DNA of 8,366 nucleotides from Nitrospirota bacterium (GTDB lineage Bacteria > Nitrospirota > Thermodesulfovibrionia > UBA6902 > BMS3Bbin08): assembly GCA_016208845.1 (NCBI GenBank), contig JACQXH010000062.1, forward strand, positions 1 to 8,366. Direction: 5' to 3'. The notes beneath the pieces are model-generated. The model saw only the letters and a list, made by a program, of their open reading frames with translations, made no database searches and was not told the origin of the DNA. Positions 1-5,578 of this stretch are shown here, piece by piece; within the stretch, counting starts at the first letter, position 1; the number at the start of each line of letters is the position of its first letter. The position numbers were made by a program, and so were the translations under genes.

Positions 1-622
1 AGGCATACGAAGTATCTTTAATTACAATGCCAGCATTGTTCCCTGTGAAGACATTGTTTATAATTTTCCCTGGGTTGAAGGACTGATTTTCCACGCAATA
101 AACACGAATGCCTGCACAGGGCTGCGGGTAATAATCTGCACTTTTAGGATCGTTGTCATAACCTCCATCCTGACAGGGAGCGGCACCATTGGCGCCTGTT
201 ATTGTAAATCCAGATATAGTTATGCCATCAAGCCAGGCCCTCAGATATATGGTGTTCTTTTTCGAACCTGCCGGAGCTTGAATGATTGCGTTCTTGGAAG
301 GATTAAGAGGATCAGAGGTGTTCTGGGTATAAGATCTAAGGGTTAAATTAAACCAATCGTGTCCTTGGAATTCAAAAGCTACAATAGAAACATTCTCATT
401 ATAAAGTCCGGGGCATACGATAATAGTATCTCCTGGCTGATATTCATTATTGTTAAAAGTTGTCATATCAACGGCAGCCTGAATGGAATTATGATAAGTA
501 TCACCTATTTTGCACGGTGACGCGCCTGATTTGTAAACTATGCGGGTTGCTGCATCAGCGCTCCACTCATACAAAAACAGCAGACTGAAAATCACGACTA
601 TCAGAATTAAGTTTTTTTTCAT
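1..622 (-). CDS. Secreted parallel beta-helix (pectin-lyase-fold) protein, N-terminal part only
   Basis: The frame opens at an ATG (620-622) and stays open for 207 codons to the window edge, so the C-terminus is missing. Residues 1-24 look like a Sec signal peptide: MKKN, a hydrophobic core (about residues 5-18), then a probable cleavage after SADA. Residues 46-80 carry the usual opening of secreted right-handed beta-helix proteins: NSIQAAVD, QPGDTIIVCPGLYNENVSI. Strand-turn repeats follow: DGITISGFTITG (132-143), AGIRVYC (170-176) and GKIINNVFTGNNAGI (185-199). The mature part has five Cys (37, 70, 150, 169, 176), which fits an exported, possibly disulfide-bonded protein. Members of this fold include polysaccharide lyases, adhesins and surface proteins; no catalytic residues can be assigned here. 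It follows the oxidoreductase after a 339-bp gap with its own promoter-like sequence, so it is probably a separate unit. The fold is fairly certain; the role is unknown. Confidence 0.85.
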   Translation of the reverse strand, partial: MKKNLILIVVIFSLLFLYEWSADAATRIVYKSGASPCKIGDTYHNSIQAAVDMTTFNNNEYQPGDTIIVCPGLYNENVSIVAFEFQGHDWFNLTLRSYTQNTSDPLNPSKNAIIQAPAGSKKNTIYLRAWLDGITISGFTITGANGAAPCQDGGYDNDPKSADYYPQPCAGIRVYCVENQSFNPGKIINNVFTGNNAGIVIKDTSYA

Positions 623-627
623 GATTT

Positions 628-633
628 CTCCTT
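628..633 (-). promoter_or_regulatory. Strong Shine-Dalgarno for the beta-helix gene
   Basis: On the minus strand AAGGAG lies five bases before the ATG at 622. It fixes the start of the beta-helix gene and is the clearest ribosome-binding site in the window; rmlB, rmlD and the oxidoreductase have only weak purine stretches before their starts. Confidence 0.85.
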
Positions 634-822
634 GTGAAATGAATTATTGCCGGGGGTGAAAATGTCAAATTTATGAAGCAGGATACAAAAAAAAGAATCA
701 AAACAGCAGAATATAGATTGCAGAGTACAGATTGACGCATAACATGTTGTTAAACGCATCAAAAAAGTCCTTCCCCTCAATATGAATGTATTTATACAAG
801 AAGAAAATATAAGTGTAATGTG

Positions 823-852
823 ACTTTACCATAATAAAAAAAGGGGTGTCAA
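823..852 (-). promoter_or_regulatory. Candidate sigma-70 promoter for the beta-helix gene
   Basis: The minus strand carries a perfect TTGACA (852-847), an 18-base spacer and TAAAGT (828-823), which matches the -10 consensus at four of six positions. It would give a leader of roughly 190 bases before the beta-helix start. The -35 box is good, but the -10 is mediocre and the spacer slightly long, so this is a candidate only. Confidence 0.35.
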
Positions 853-961
853 GTCTTTTTTTATCAACTAACTGTAGTGCGTTGCAGTTTTTTACGAAAG
901 GCAAAGGCCGTAAGGGGTTGATTTCTGCGTATTACTATGGATATTGCTTATGCGCCATCGG

Positions 962-2077
962 CTAAATACCTTTATTTTTCAGATGGATTACCCGCACCAT
1001 AATATCACCAAAACCGGGCATGCCGGTAAAACCCGATATATTTGCCGGATCAAAAAGGTCGTTAATGTTGGGGGTATATTCTGATGTATTATGAACAAAA
1101 CCGATGCCGGATGACCTATGCCCTCCGGGGCCGAATGCGGTCTTGATAACACCCGGAATTACCTCATCTGTCACGTAAACCTTTCCTTTGACCGACTTCC
1201 TGAAAGGCGTCTCAAGCATAACAAGGTCGCCTGTTTCTATTCCGATACGCTCCGCATCAGCCCTGTTGAACGCAAAGACAGGGATTGAAACGCTGCCCGT
1301 ATTGAATATTGTCTGTTTGCCAGCCGGTATGCCATATTTATTAGGCATATTTTCTAAATCCGGCATGTGGTATCTGAAATCATTATTTAAAGGCTTCATG
1401 CACTCGGTCTCTGTCTCGGCAAGATAAGGGCAGACTGCCGTCATTGTCATTGCATGATGCACCCTGCCAGTTATGAGCTGGAATGGATATTCTCTTTTTA
1501 GATCACTGAATAAAGTGTTCTGCGGATTCCATCTGCACCCTGACCAGTAAAAAGTGGTGGGATAATCTGTTCCAAATTTGCTGTTAAGCCCTGCAAGATA
1601 GCTGAAAGCAAACTCAAATCTTTTTGAACTTGTTGCCGGATAGATCCCTGACGGCGAACCGTCTGATCTTTTGTATCTGAAATAACCCGCAGGCCACACC
1701 GCAACACCATGATGCTGTCTCAGCCATTCTACTGTAAGGCGTTCACCCTTTTTTATTATCTTTCCATCAAGCACTGCCCCCGGATCATCCGGGGTGCCGA
1801 TTATAAGTGAGCCCTCCGGCAGATCAGGATATGGAAGGGGCTTGCCTGTGTTGCAAAAACCGGGCGTCTCAGCGATTATCTCATTTATAAAATCTTCTTC
1901 GTTCTTATATCGCAAGCTGAAATCATCCAGTCTGATATCAGGATCGCCATTTTTTATAAGCGCGTCAGAAAAAGACATCATGATCTCAAAAGGCGTTTTA
2001 GATTCATAAAGCGGTTTGATTGCCTGATCCCTTATAGCAATCTCAGGGCTCATCGTATATACGTCGCTCAAGCCCAT
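962..2077 (-). CDS. C-terminal fragment of the molybdopterin oxidoreductase (MGD-binding domain), out of frame with its N-terminal part
   Basis: This 371-codon frame encodes the last third of a DMSO-reductase-family catalytic subunit. The frame is already recognisable before its ATG as FLER just upstream of MGLSDVY, which matches the LER that normally follows the ADxVLP segment in this family. The region SPEIAIRDQAIKPLYESKTP follows as in PsrA/PhsA-like enzymes. YPFQLITGRVHHAMTM and the region from NRADAERIGIETGDLVML to GVIKTAFGPGGH are typical of the molydopterin-dinucleotide-binding domain that closes the active site. The ATG (2075-2077) overlaps the stop of the upstream frame (2068-2070) by 10 bases, and GAGAGG abuts the ATG with no spacing. 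Translational coupling is possible but the site is poor. I infer that this is the displaced 3' part of one gene rather than an independent gene; a separately translated subunit, as with the separate MGD-binding subunit of formylmethanofuran dehydrogenase, is the alternative. Confidence 0.8.
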   Translation of the reverse strand: MGLSDVYTMSPEIAIRDQAIKPLYESKTPFEIMMSFSDALIKNGDPDIRLDDFSLRYKNEEDFINEIIAETPGFCNTGKPLPYPDLPEGSLIIGTPDDPGAVLDGKIIKKGERLTVEWLRQHHGVAVWPAGYFRYKRSDGSPSGIYPATSSKRFEFAFSYLAGLNSKFGTDYPTTFYWSGCRWNPQNTLFSDLKREYPFQLITGRVHHAMTMTAVCPYLAETETECMKPLNNDFRYHMPDLENMPNKYGIPAGKQTIFNTGSVSIPVFAFNRADAERIGIETGDLVMLETPFRKSVKGKVYVTDEVIPGVIKTAFGPGGHRSSGIGFVHNTSEYTPNINDLFDPANISGFTGMPGFGDIMVRVIHLKNKGI

Positions 2078-4215
2078 CCTCTCAAGAAAACCGCCCCTGA
2101 CCCCTGCCCTTTGCCCCTCGGAAACGAGTCGTATCGACTTGCCCCTTGTTTCATACTTAGCGCCTCTGTCCAGTCCGGTGTACTGCCCGCTGTCATAACA
2201 GGATTCCCCGCCCTCGTGATAAAGGCCTTCACCGGATAGTGATGGCCTTTAAAAGGCCCGTGTTTTAATTTAATGCCTTCCCTGATCTTAGATGGAAGAT
2301 CCGCTAATACGCCTTTCCATGCCGAGGGATAATCTCCATATAGATCCTTATTTAGTTCTGAGAGTTTGCCGCTTGCCGTCCTGCCGTTTATGTCCCTGAC
2401 AACTGTCTTTTCAAGAAATTCCTTCCCGATGGTCTTATTCCCCCTTTTAACTTTCTGGGTCTCTATGAATACGAGTCCCCCGGGCCTGTCCACATTGCCT
2501 GTCACCAGGCAAAGCGCGGTCATAAGGATCGAGGTAACATCACCGTTTGTGTGATGGGCTGCTCCGTGCATGCCCATTTCAATTGCGGCCGGTTTTGTAA
2601 TGCCGAATAAATGGGCAACTTTTTTTATGTCCTCTCCATGCAATCCGGTTTTTTCTTCTGCCCACTCAAGACTGAAATACGATAGGTTATTAGATGGATC
2701 GATCTTTCTTGTGTATGCCAAGAACGCTTCTTTAAATTCCTTCCATCCCAAAGTGTATTTGGAAATAAAACCATGGTCTATGTATTGCTTGCCAGACGAG
2801 TCATATTTAATGATGTAATAGAGCATGGCAGCCAGCAGCTCTGCGTCTGTTCCCGGCCTTATCGCAAGCCATATGTCTGCATGTGCCGCAGAATTTGTAT
2901 GCGCCGGGTCCACAACAATATAGATACAGCCATTTTCCTCTCTCGCAGCAGGGATGCCATATGACATATAATTGAACCGCGTGGCAACTAAAGGATTAGC
3001 CCCCAGGTTAATAAGCAGTTTTATATCATGCCCGGTCTTCAGATGCATCTCACCTGCATTGTTTCGGATCAAGACAGGCCTCTGAACATCCGGGAGGGGC
3101 CTCTCATCTCCAAGCATAAGGCCCTGGCCCCACCTGCGGTTTGAATCACAGATACTTCCATGGTTGTAAATATTAGGAGTGCCGAATATGTGAAACAGCC
3201 TGTAATAAGCCTCCCTGTCTGTGACATCACCGCAGTCCAAAAATACTGACTCAGGTCCAAAATCTTTTTTTATTTTTATCAATTTCCTTGAGATATGATC
3301 ACATGCCTCTTCCCATGTCACAGGCCTCCATTTATCTTCGCCCCTCTGTCCTGTCCGGATCAACGGCGTTTTGATCCTGTGCGGAGAATATGTCAATTGA
3401 AGGCCTGACGCGCCCTTTGCGCAGAAGGCCCCGTTATTTATGAGAGTGTGAGGATTGCCATATATCTTTTTTGCGATCCCGTCTTCAACAAGCACTGAAA
3501 TGCCGCACTCGGACGGGCACATGGCATCAGAGGTATAAACGATCTTTGACTTTGGATTATCCGGAGCTGAAAAGGATTTTTCATCAACAAAGACCCTCTG
3601 TGTCGAATGTGCTTCGCCCGGAATTCCATGGTCCCTCAATGGACTATCCAGCACATCGCCTTTGTACAAATAAAAAACCGAGGGGTTTGTTTTGAAATCA
3701 GGATTAAGGGCCTTTATCTTTTCTTTCTTCAGGACCATCGCTATATCGCTCTTTTCATCATTGATGTCACCAAATGTAATAGCCTTTCCCATACAGCTTG
3801 AAACACAGACAGGAAACAACCCTTTCAAAATTCTCCTTTCATAGCAAAAGTCACACTTCTCAGCCTGTCCGTTTATGGGGATTATCTCAATTGCATTGTA
3901 TGGGCATTTTTCATGACATAAGCCGCACCCTGTGCAGTCGGCATTATTTATTATCACAATGCCGTCCTGATTTTTATAAAGGGCCTTTTCTTCGCAAACT
4001 TCAATGCAGGGGGCATTATCGCAGTGATTGCACAGCCGCGGCAAAAAGAACTTTTCAATATGAGGATATTCTCCGGATCTGTATGTTTCGACCCTGCAGC
4101 GGAAGGTCCCGAACGGGATATCGTATTCAGCCTTGCACGTTACCTGACAGGCATAACACCCTACGCAGCGGTTAAGATCGATCAGCATTCCGTATCTTTT
4201 TTGCTTTTCAGGCAT
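2068..4215 (-). CDS. Four-cluster ferredoxin domain fused to molybdopterin oxidoreductase, truncated by frame loss
   Basis: The product has 715 residues. Residues 10-145 are a DmsB/PsrB/NrfC-type electron-transfer domain with 16 Cys for four [4Fe-4S] clusters: C17/20/23/27, C62/65/70/74, C94/97/100/104, C121/124/137/141. Residues about 225-690 are the DMSO-reductase-family catalytic domain. Its cluster motif reads D230-x2-C233-x3-C237-x27-C265, so the usual first Cys is Asp. GTPNIYNHGSIC places a probable Mo ligand at C356, and LGANP (404-408), VVDPAHT (434-440), IRPGTDAEL (452-460) and VTGNVDRPGG (571-580) are pterin-binding landmarks. After DWTEAL (681-686) the sequence stops resembling the family, and it ends in an unrelated tail of about 29 residues. 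Intact, the protein would be near 1,100 residues. There is no Tat or Sec signal, so it should be cytoplasmic. Relatives with a Cys ligand reduce or oxidise sulfur, arsenic or nitrogen species; the substrate cannot be told. The ATG at 4215 lacks a good ribosome-binding site; M10 is an alternative start. Confidence 0.85.
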   Translation of the reverse strand: MPEKQKRYGMLIDLNRCVGCYACQVTCKAEYDIPFGTFRCRVETYRSGEYPHIEKFFLPRLCNHCDNAPCIEVCEEKALYKNQDGIVIINNADCTGCGLCHEKCPYNAIEIIPINGQAEKCDFCYERRILKGLFPVCVSSCMGKAITFGDINDEKSDIAMVLKKEKIKALNPDFKTNPSVFYLYKGDVLDSPLRDHGIPGEAHSTQRVFVDEKSFSAPDNPKSKIVYTSDAMCPSECGISVLVEDGIAKKIYGNPHTLINNGAFCAKGASGLQLTYSPHRIKTPLIRTGQRGEDKWRPVTWEEACDHISRKLIKIKKDFGPESVFLDCGDVTDREAYYRLFHIFGTPNIYNHGSICDSNRRWGQGLMLGDERPLPDVQRPVLIRNNAGEMHLKTGHDIKLLINLGANPLVATRFNYMSYGIPAAREENGCIYIVVDPAHTNSAAHADIWLAIRPGTDAELLAAMLYYIIKYDSSGKQYIDHGFISKYTLGWKEFKEAFLAYTRKIDPSNNLSYFSLEWAEEKTGLHGEDIKKVAHLFGITKPAAIEMGMHGAAHHTNGDVTSILMTALCLVTGNVDRPGGLVFIETQKVKRGNKTIGKEFLEKTVVRDINGRTASGKLSELNKDLYGDYPSAWKGVLADLPSKIREGIKLKHGPFKGHHYPVKAFITRAGNPVMTAGSTPDWTEALSMKQGASRYDSFPRGKGQGSGAVFLRGWA
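2090..2154 (-). repeat. Foreign-looking hairpin plus G-rich stretch at the oxidoreductase frame break
   Basis: Between the codons for TEALS (ending at 2155) and FLERMG (resuming at 2089, in another frame) lie 65 bases that encode nothing resembling the family in any of the three minus frames. The stretch has two parts. One is a hairpin: GAAAC (2121-2125) pairs with GTTTC (2148-2152), and AGTCG (2127-2131) pairs with CGACT (2135-2139). The other is a run of C-tracts on the plus strand at 2091-2119. 65 is not a multiple of three, which explains the frame change. It looks like an intergenic repeat placed inside the gene, apparently replacing about 26-28 codons (length estimated from memory of the family). 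Confidence 0.55.
2091..2119 (-). other. Potential G-quadruplex on the coding strand
   Basis: On the minus strand there are four G-tracts of 4, 3, 4 and 4 bases (complements of 2114-2117, 2107-2109, 2101-2104 and 2094-2097) with loops CAAA, CA and TCA, plus a further GGGG at 2142-2145. This satisfies the ordinary G3+N1-7 rule. It lies exactly in the non-homologous stretch at the frame break, so it could be linked to replication slippage, sequencing dropout or assembly error. Confidence 0.6.
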
Positions 4216-4233
4216 CGCTTTAATTTAACCGAA

Positions 4234-4257
4234 CAGGCACATAAAAATACATGCCTG
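4234..4257. repeat. CAGGCA-N12-TGCCTG inverted repeat upstream of the oxidoreductase gene
   Basis: Perfect 6-bp arms (4234-4239 and 4252-4257) flank a 12-base AT-rich centre, 19 to 42 bases before the oxidoreductase ATG. The size and place would fit a dimeric regulator site or a small leader hairpin. No -10/-35 pair could be placed around it with confidence, so the function is open. Confidence 0.35.
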
Positions 4258-4349
4258 GCCTGTGGAATACATTCAGGGAACCACAGAGAACACAGAGGCA
4301 CAGAGGGGAAAAACAAAATGAGTCTTTATTCTTATTATGGTCCATTCGT

Positions 4350-4389
4350 AAAAAAAGTAAAAAACATGTAGATCTGCCCGAGGCGGATC
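4350..4389 (-). terminator. Possible rho-independent terminator after rmlD
   Basis: Read on the minus strand, GATCCGCC (4389-4382) pairs with GGCAGATC (4378-4371) around a 3-base loop with one mismatch. After a 6-base gap come T6 (4364-4359) and T7 (4356-4350). The T-tracts sit further from the stem than usual, about 170 bases after the rmlD stop. It would separate the rml genes from the oxidoreductase gene. Confidence 0.35.
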
Positions 4390-4403
4390 AATAATCACTG
4401 GGG

Positions 4404-4435
4404 TGCGTACCCCTGCCGGCAGGCAGGGGCACGCA
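4404..4435. repeat. GC-rich perfect hairpin
   Basis: CCCCTGCC (4410-4417) pairs perfectly with GGCAGGGG (4422-4429) around a GGCA loop. It is extended past one mismatch by TGCGT (4404-4408) with ACGCA (4431-4435). No T-tract follows on either strand, so this is better seen as a REP-like palindrome than as a terminator. Confidence 0.6.
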
Positions 4436-4446
4436 GGGACACAAAG

Positions 4447-4508
4447 GCACGGAGAAAGATGAAAATAATAAATTCCATGTTATTATTAGTTTTCTCTGTG
4501 TCTCAGTG
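4447..4508. repeat. Long imperfect hairpin joining two of the CACAGAG blocks
   Basis: AATAATAA (4464-4471) pairs with TTATTATT (4480-4487) around an 8-base loop. Further out, the CACGGAGAAA region near 4449 pairs, with a small bulge and one mismatch, with TTTCTCTGTG (4491-4500). The second and third repeat blocks are thus the arms of one fold-back structure. Confidence 0.5.
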
Positions 4509-4558
4509 ACTCAGTGGTTTTATTTGGTGAAATGAGATTTGCGGCAGCAGGTTTTACT

Positions 4559-5404
4559 CTACCCGGCGGAGCCTAAATATTTCTTAAGTTCTTTCTTCCA
4601 GTTAGGCAGTTCCATTTTCAAGGTAAGCCGTGTCATCTCAGTATCAAGTACAGAGAACATCGGCCTTCTTGCAGGTCTTGGATACTCATCTGTAATGATG
4701 GGAATTACTGTAGCATCAATTTTGGAAAGTGAGATAATTTCCCGGGCAAAATCAAACCAGCTTATGCCGCCCTCTGATTCATCAGTTATGTGATATATAC
4801 CAAATGCGCCGCTTTCGATCAGTCTTTTCAGCCCTCTTGCCAGAGTAACTGTAGATGTCGGAGAACCTTTCTGGTCCTTAACTATCCTTAAGGAGGGCCT
4901 GTCCTTTGCCAATTTCAGTATTGTAGAAACAAAATTTCCGCCCCCCTGCCCATAAAGCCAGCTCGTCCTTACGATATAAAATTTATCCAGGACCCACTGG
5001 ACATATTTTTCTCCTGCTAATTTTGATGCGCCATAAGTATTGACCGGTTTTGTGTTATCAAACGGACTGTAGGGCCTGCCCTTTTCACCGTCAAAGACAT
5101 AATCCGTGCTCACATGACAGAGGGGGATCGAATTATCTGCACATCCAATTGCAAGGTTCTGGACGCCTATGCCGTTTACAATAAAGGCCGTTTCTCTTTC
5201 TTCCTCTGCCTTGTCAACCTTGGTATAGGCAGCGCAGTTTATTACTATTCCCGGCGCAATGCCCCTGATGGCTTTGTTCACTGAATCCATATTCGTGATA
5301 TCAAGTTCCTGGTGTGACAGCGGAATTACATCATGACCTTCCCTGAGAATAGGTATAAGGGAATGCGCCAGCATGCCTTTTGAGCCTGTTACAAGTACTT
5401 TCAT
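4559..5404 (-). CDS. rmlD: dTDP-4-dehydrorhamnose reductase
   Basis: The product is a 281-residue cytoplasmic extended SDR protein that reduces dTDP-4-keto-L-rhamnose to dTDP-L-rhamnose with NAD(P)H, the last step of the pathway. Visible motifs are the nucleotide-binding GSKGMLA (7-13), DITN (35-38), CAAYTKVDKAE (57-67), STDYVFDG (99-106), the catalytic YGASK (Y124, K128), RTSWLYG (146-152), DQKGSPT (177-183) and the C-terminal PARRPMFSVLD (244-254), all typical of RmlD. The length is close to the usual 285-300. It is the last of the rml block, 174 bp after rmlB, and that gap is mostly an inverted-repeat element, so it may depend on readthrough from rmlB. No strong ribosome-binding site precedes the ATG; only AAGAAATT is adjacent, and GGGGA lies too far away to be optimal. 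Confidence 0.95.
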   Translation of the reverse strand: MKVLVTGSKGMLAHSLIPILREGHDVIPLSHQELDITNMDSVNKAIRGIAPGIVINCAAYTKVDKAEEERETAFIVNGIGVQNLAIGCADNSIPLCHVSTDYVFDGEKGRPYSPFDNTKPVNTYGASKLAGEKYVQWVLDKFYIVRTSWLYGQGGGNFVSTILKLAKDRPSLRIVKDQKGSPTSTVTLARGLKRLIESGAFGIYHITDESEGGISWFDFAREIISLSKIDATVIPIITDEYPRPARRPMFSVLDTEMTRLTLKMELPNWKKELKKYLGSAG

Positions 5405-5433
5405 AATTTCTTAAGTCCCCTAATGCTTCTTTA

Positions 5434-5555
5434 GTTCTTTCTTATTTCAAGTGGGTAGATTCCACGCAACTAATTTTACCTCTGTAACTCCCCTCCTAAA
5501 ATAGGAGGGGAGCTATGAGGACGAATTATTCTACCCACTCAATATGGGAAAGAAC
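5434..5555. repeat. 122-bp MITE-like element with nested inverted repeats between rmlB and rmlD
   Basis: Three nested perfect inverted repeats share nearly the same centre. The outer arms are GTTCTTTC (5434-5441) with GAAAGAAC (5548-5555). The middle arms are AGTGGGTAGA (5450-5459) with TCTACCCACT (5530-5539). The core hairpin is CTCCCCTCCT (5488-5497) with AGGAGGGGAG (5503-5512). The outer and middle arms are separated by exactly eight bases on each side. The element has no ORF, no obvious target-site duplication and no T-tract after the core hairpin. It is most like a non-autonomous palindromic element, perhaps copied in trans. Confidence 0.7.
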
Positions 5556-5578
5556 CTGATTTCTTATGATTCACCCGG

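Larger units (their letters stand above)
623..961. other. 339-bp intergenic region
   Basis: It separates the oxidoreductase stop from the beta-helix start. It is AT-rich and holds the promoter candidate (823-852) and the Shine-Dalgarno (628-633). A minus-strand open frame of 68 codons (698-904) starts at a TTG with no ribosome-binding site and low-complexity content; I do not consider it a gene. A short stem (TTACG 892-896 with CGTAA 909-913) encloses the tandem hexamer AAAGGCAAAGGC. It has no T-tract in the direction of the upstream gene, so I do not call it a terminator. Confidence 0.6.
4279..4518. repeat. Cluster of degenerate CACAGAG repeats in both orientations
   Basis: The block at 4279-4308 has three CACAGAG units (4282-4288, 4291-4297, 4299-4305). 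A degenerate block in the same orientation lies at about 4430-4457 (CACAAAG, CACGGAG units). A third block lies in the opposite orientation at about 4491-4518 (TCTCTGTGTCTCAGTGACTC). The outer blocks therefore form imperfect inverted repeats around about 180 bp. Similar CACAGAG strings occur between genes in several environmental bacterial genomes, as I recall. No ORF lies inside, so this resembles a non-autonomous repeat rather than an insertion sequence. Confidence 0.6.
4216..4558. other. 343-bp intergenic region rich in repeats and hairpins
   Basis: This region lies between the rmlD stop and the oxidoreductase start. It holds a short inverted repeat near the oxidoreductase start, degenerate CACAGAG-type repeats in both orientations and at least three hairpins, listed separately. 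I see no convincing gene in it. The plus-strand frames that extend into it from 4024 are antisense to the oxidoreductase and contain the repeats, so I treat them as spurious. Confidence 0.7.

Noticed and set aside
698..904. Minus-strand 68-codon frame between the oxidoreductase and beta-helix genes
   Set aside because: It starts at TTG without a ribosome-binding site, has AT-rich low-complexity content, and spans the promoter candidate of the next gene. No family is recognisable.
892..913. TTACG/CGTAA stem enclosing AAAGGCAAAGGC, considered as a terminator or a c-di-GMP-type riboswitch fragment
   Set aside because: The stem is only 5 bp, there is no T-tract in the minus direction, and the conserved core of a GEMM riboswitch could not be matched.
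2068..2077. Programmed ribosomal frameshifting at the two-frame overlap
   Set aside because: I saw no slippery heptamer followed by a suitable structure at the overlap, and a shift there would still leave out the conserved ADxVLP segment.
2075..2251. An upstream extension of the C-terminal oxidoreductase frame, open back to a TAA at 2249-2251, as evidence for a longer separate protein
   Set aside because: The extra residues upstream of FLER do not resemble this enzyme family, while the other frame does over the same bases. The openness is likely due to local base composition.
4024..4371. Plus-strand 115-codon frame, and a neighbouring one at 3798-4175
   Set aside because: Both lie antisense to the Cys-rich ferredoxin domain, which has clear motifs on the minus strand, and the longer one runs into the CACAGAG repeats. 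They are shadow frames.
4404..4435. GC-rich hairpin as a rho-independent terminator
   Set aside because: Neither strand has a T-tract directly after the stem; the weaker hairpin at 4371-4389 is the better candidate.
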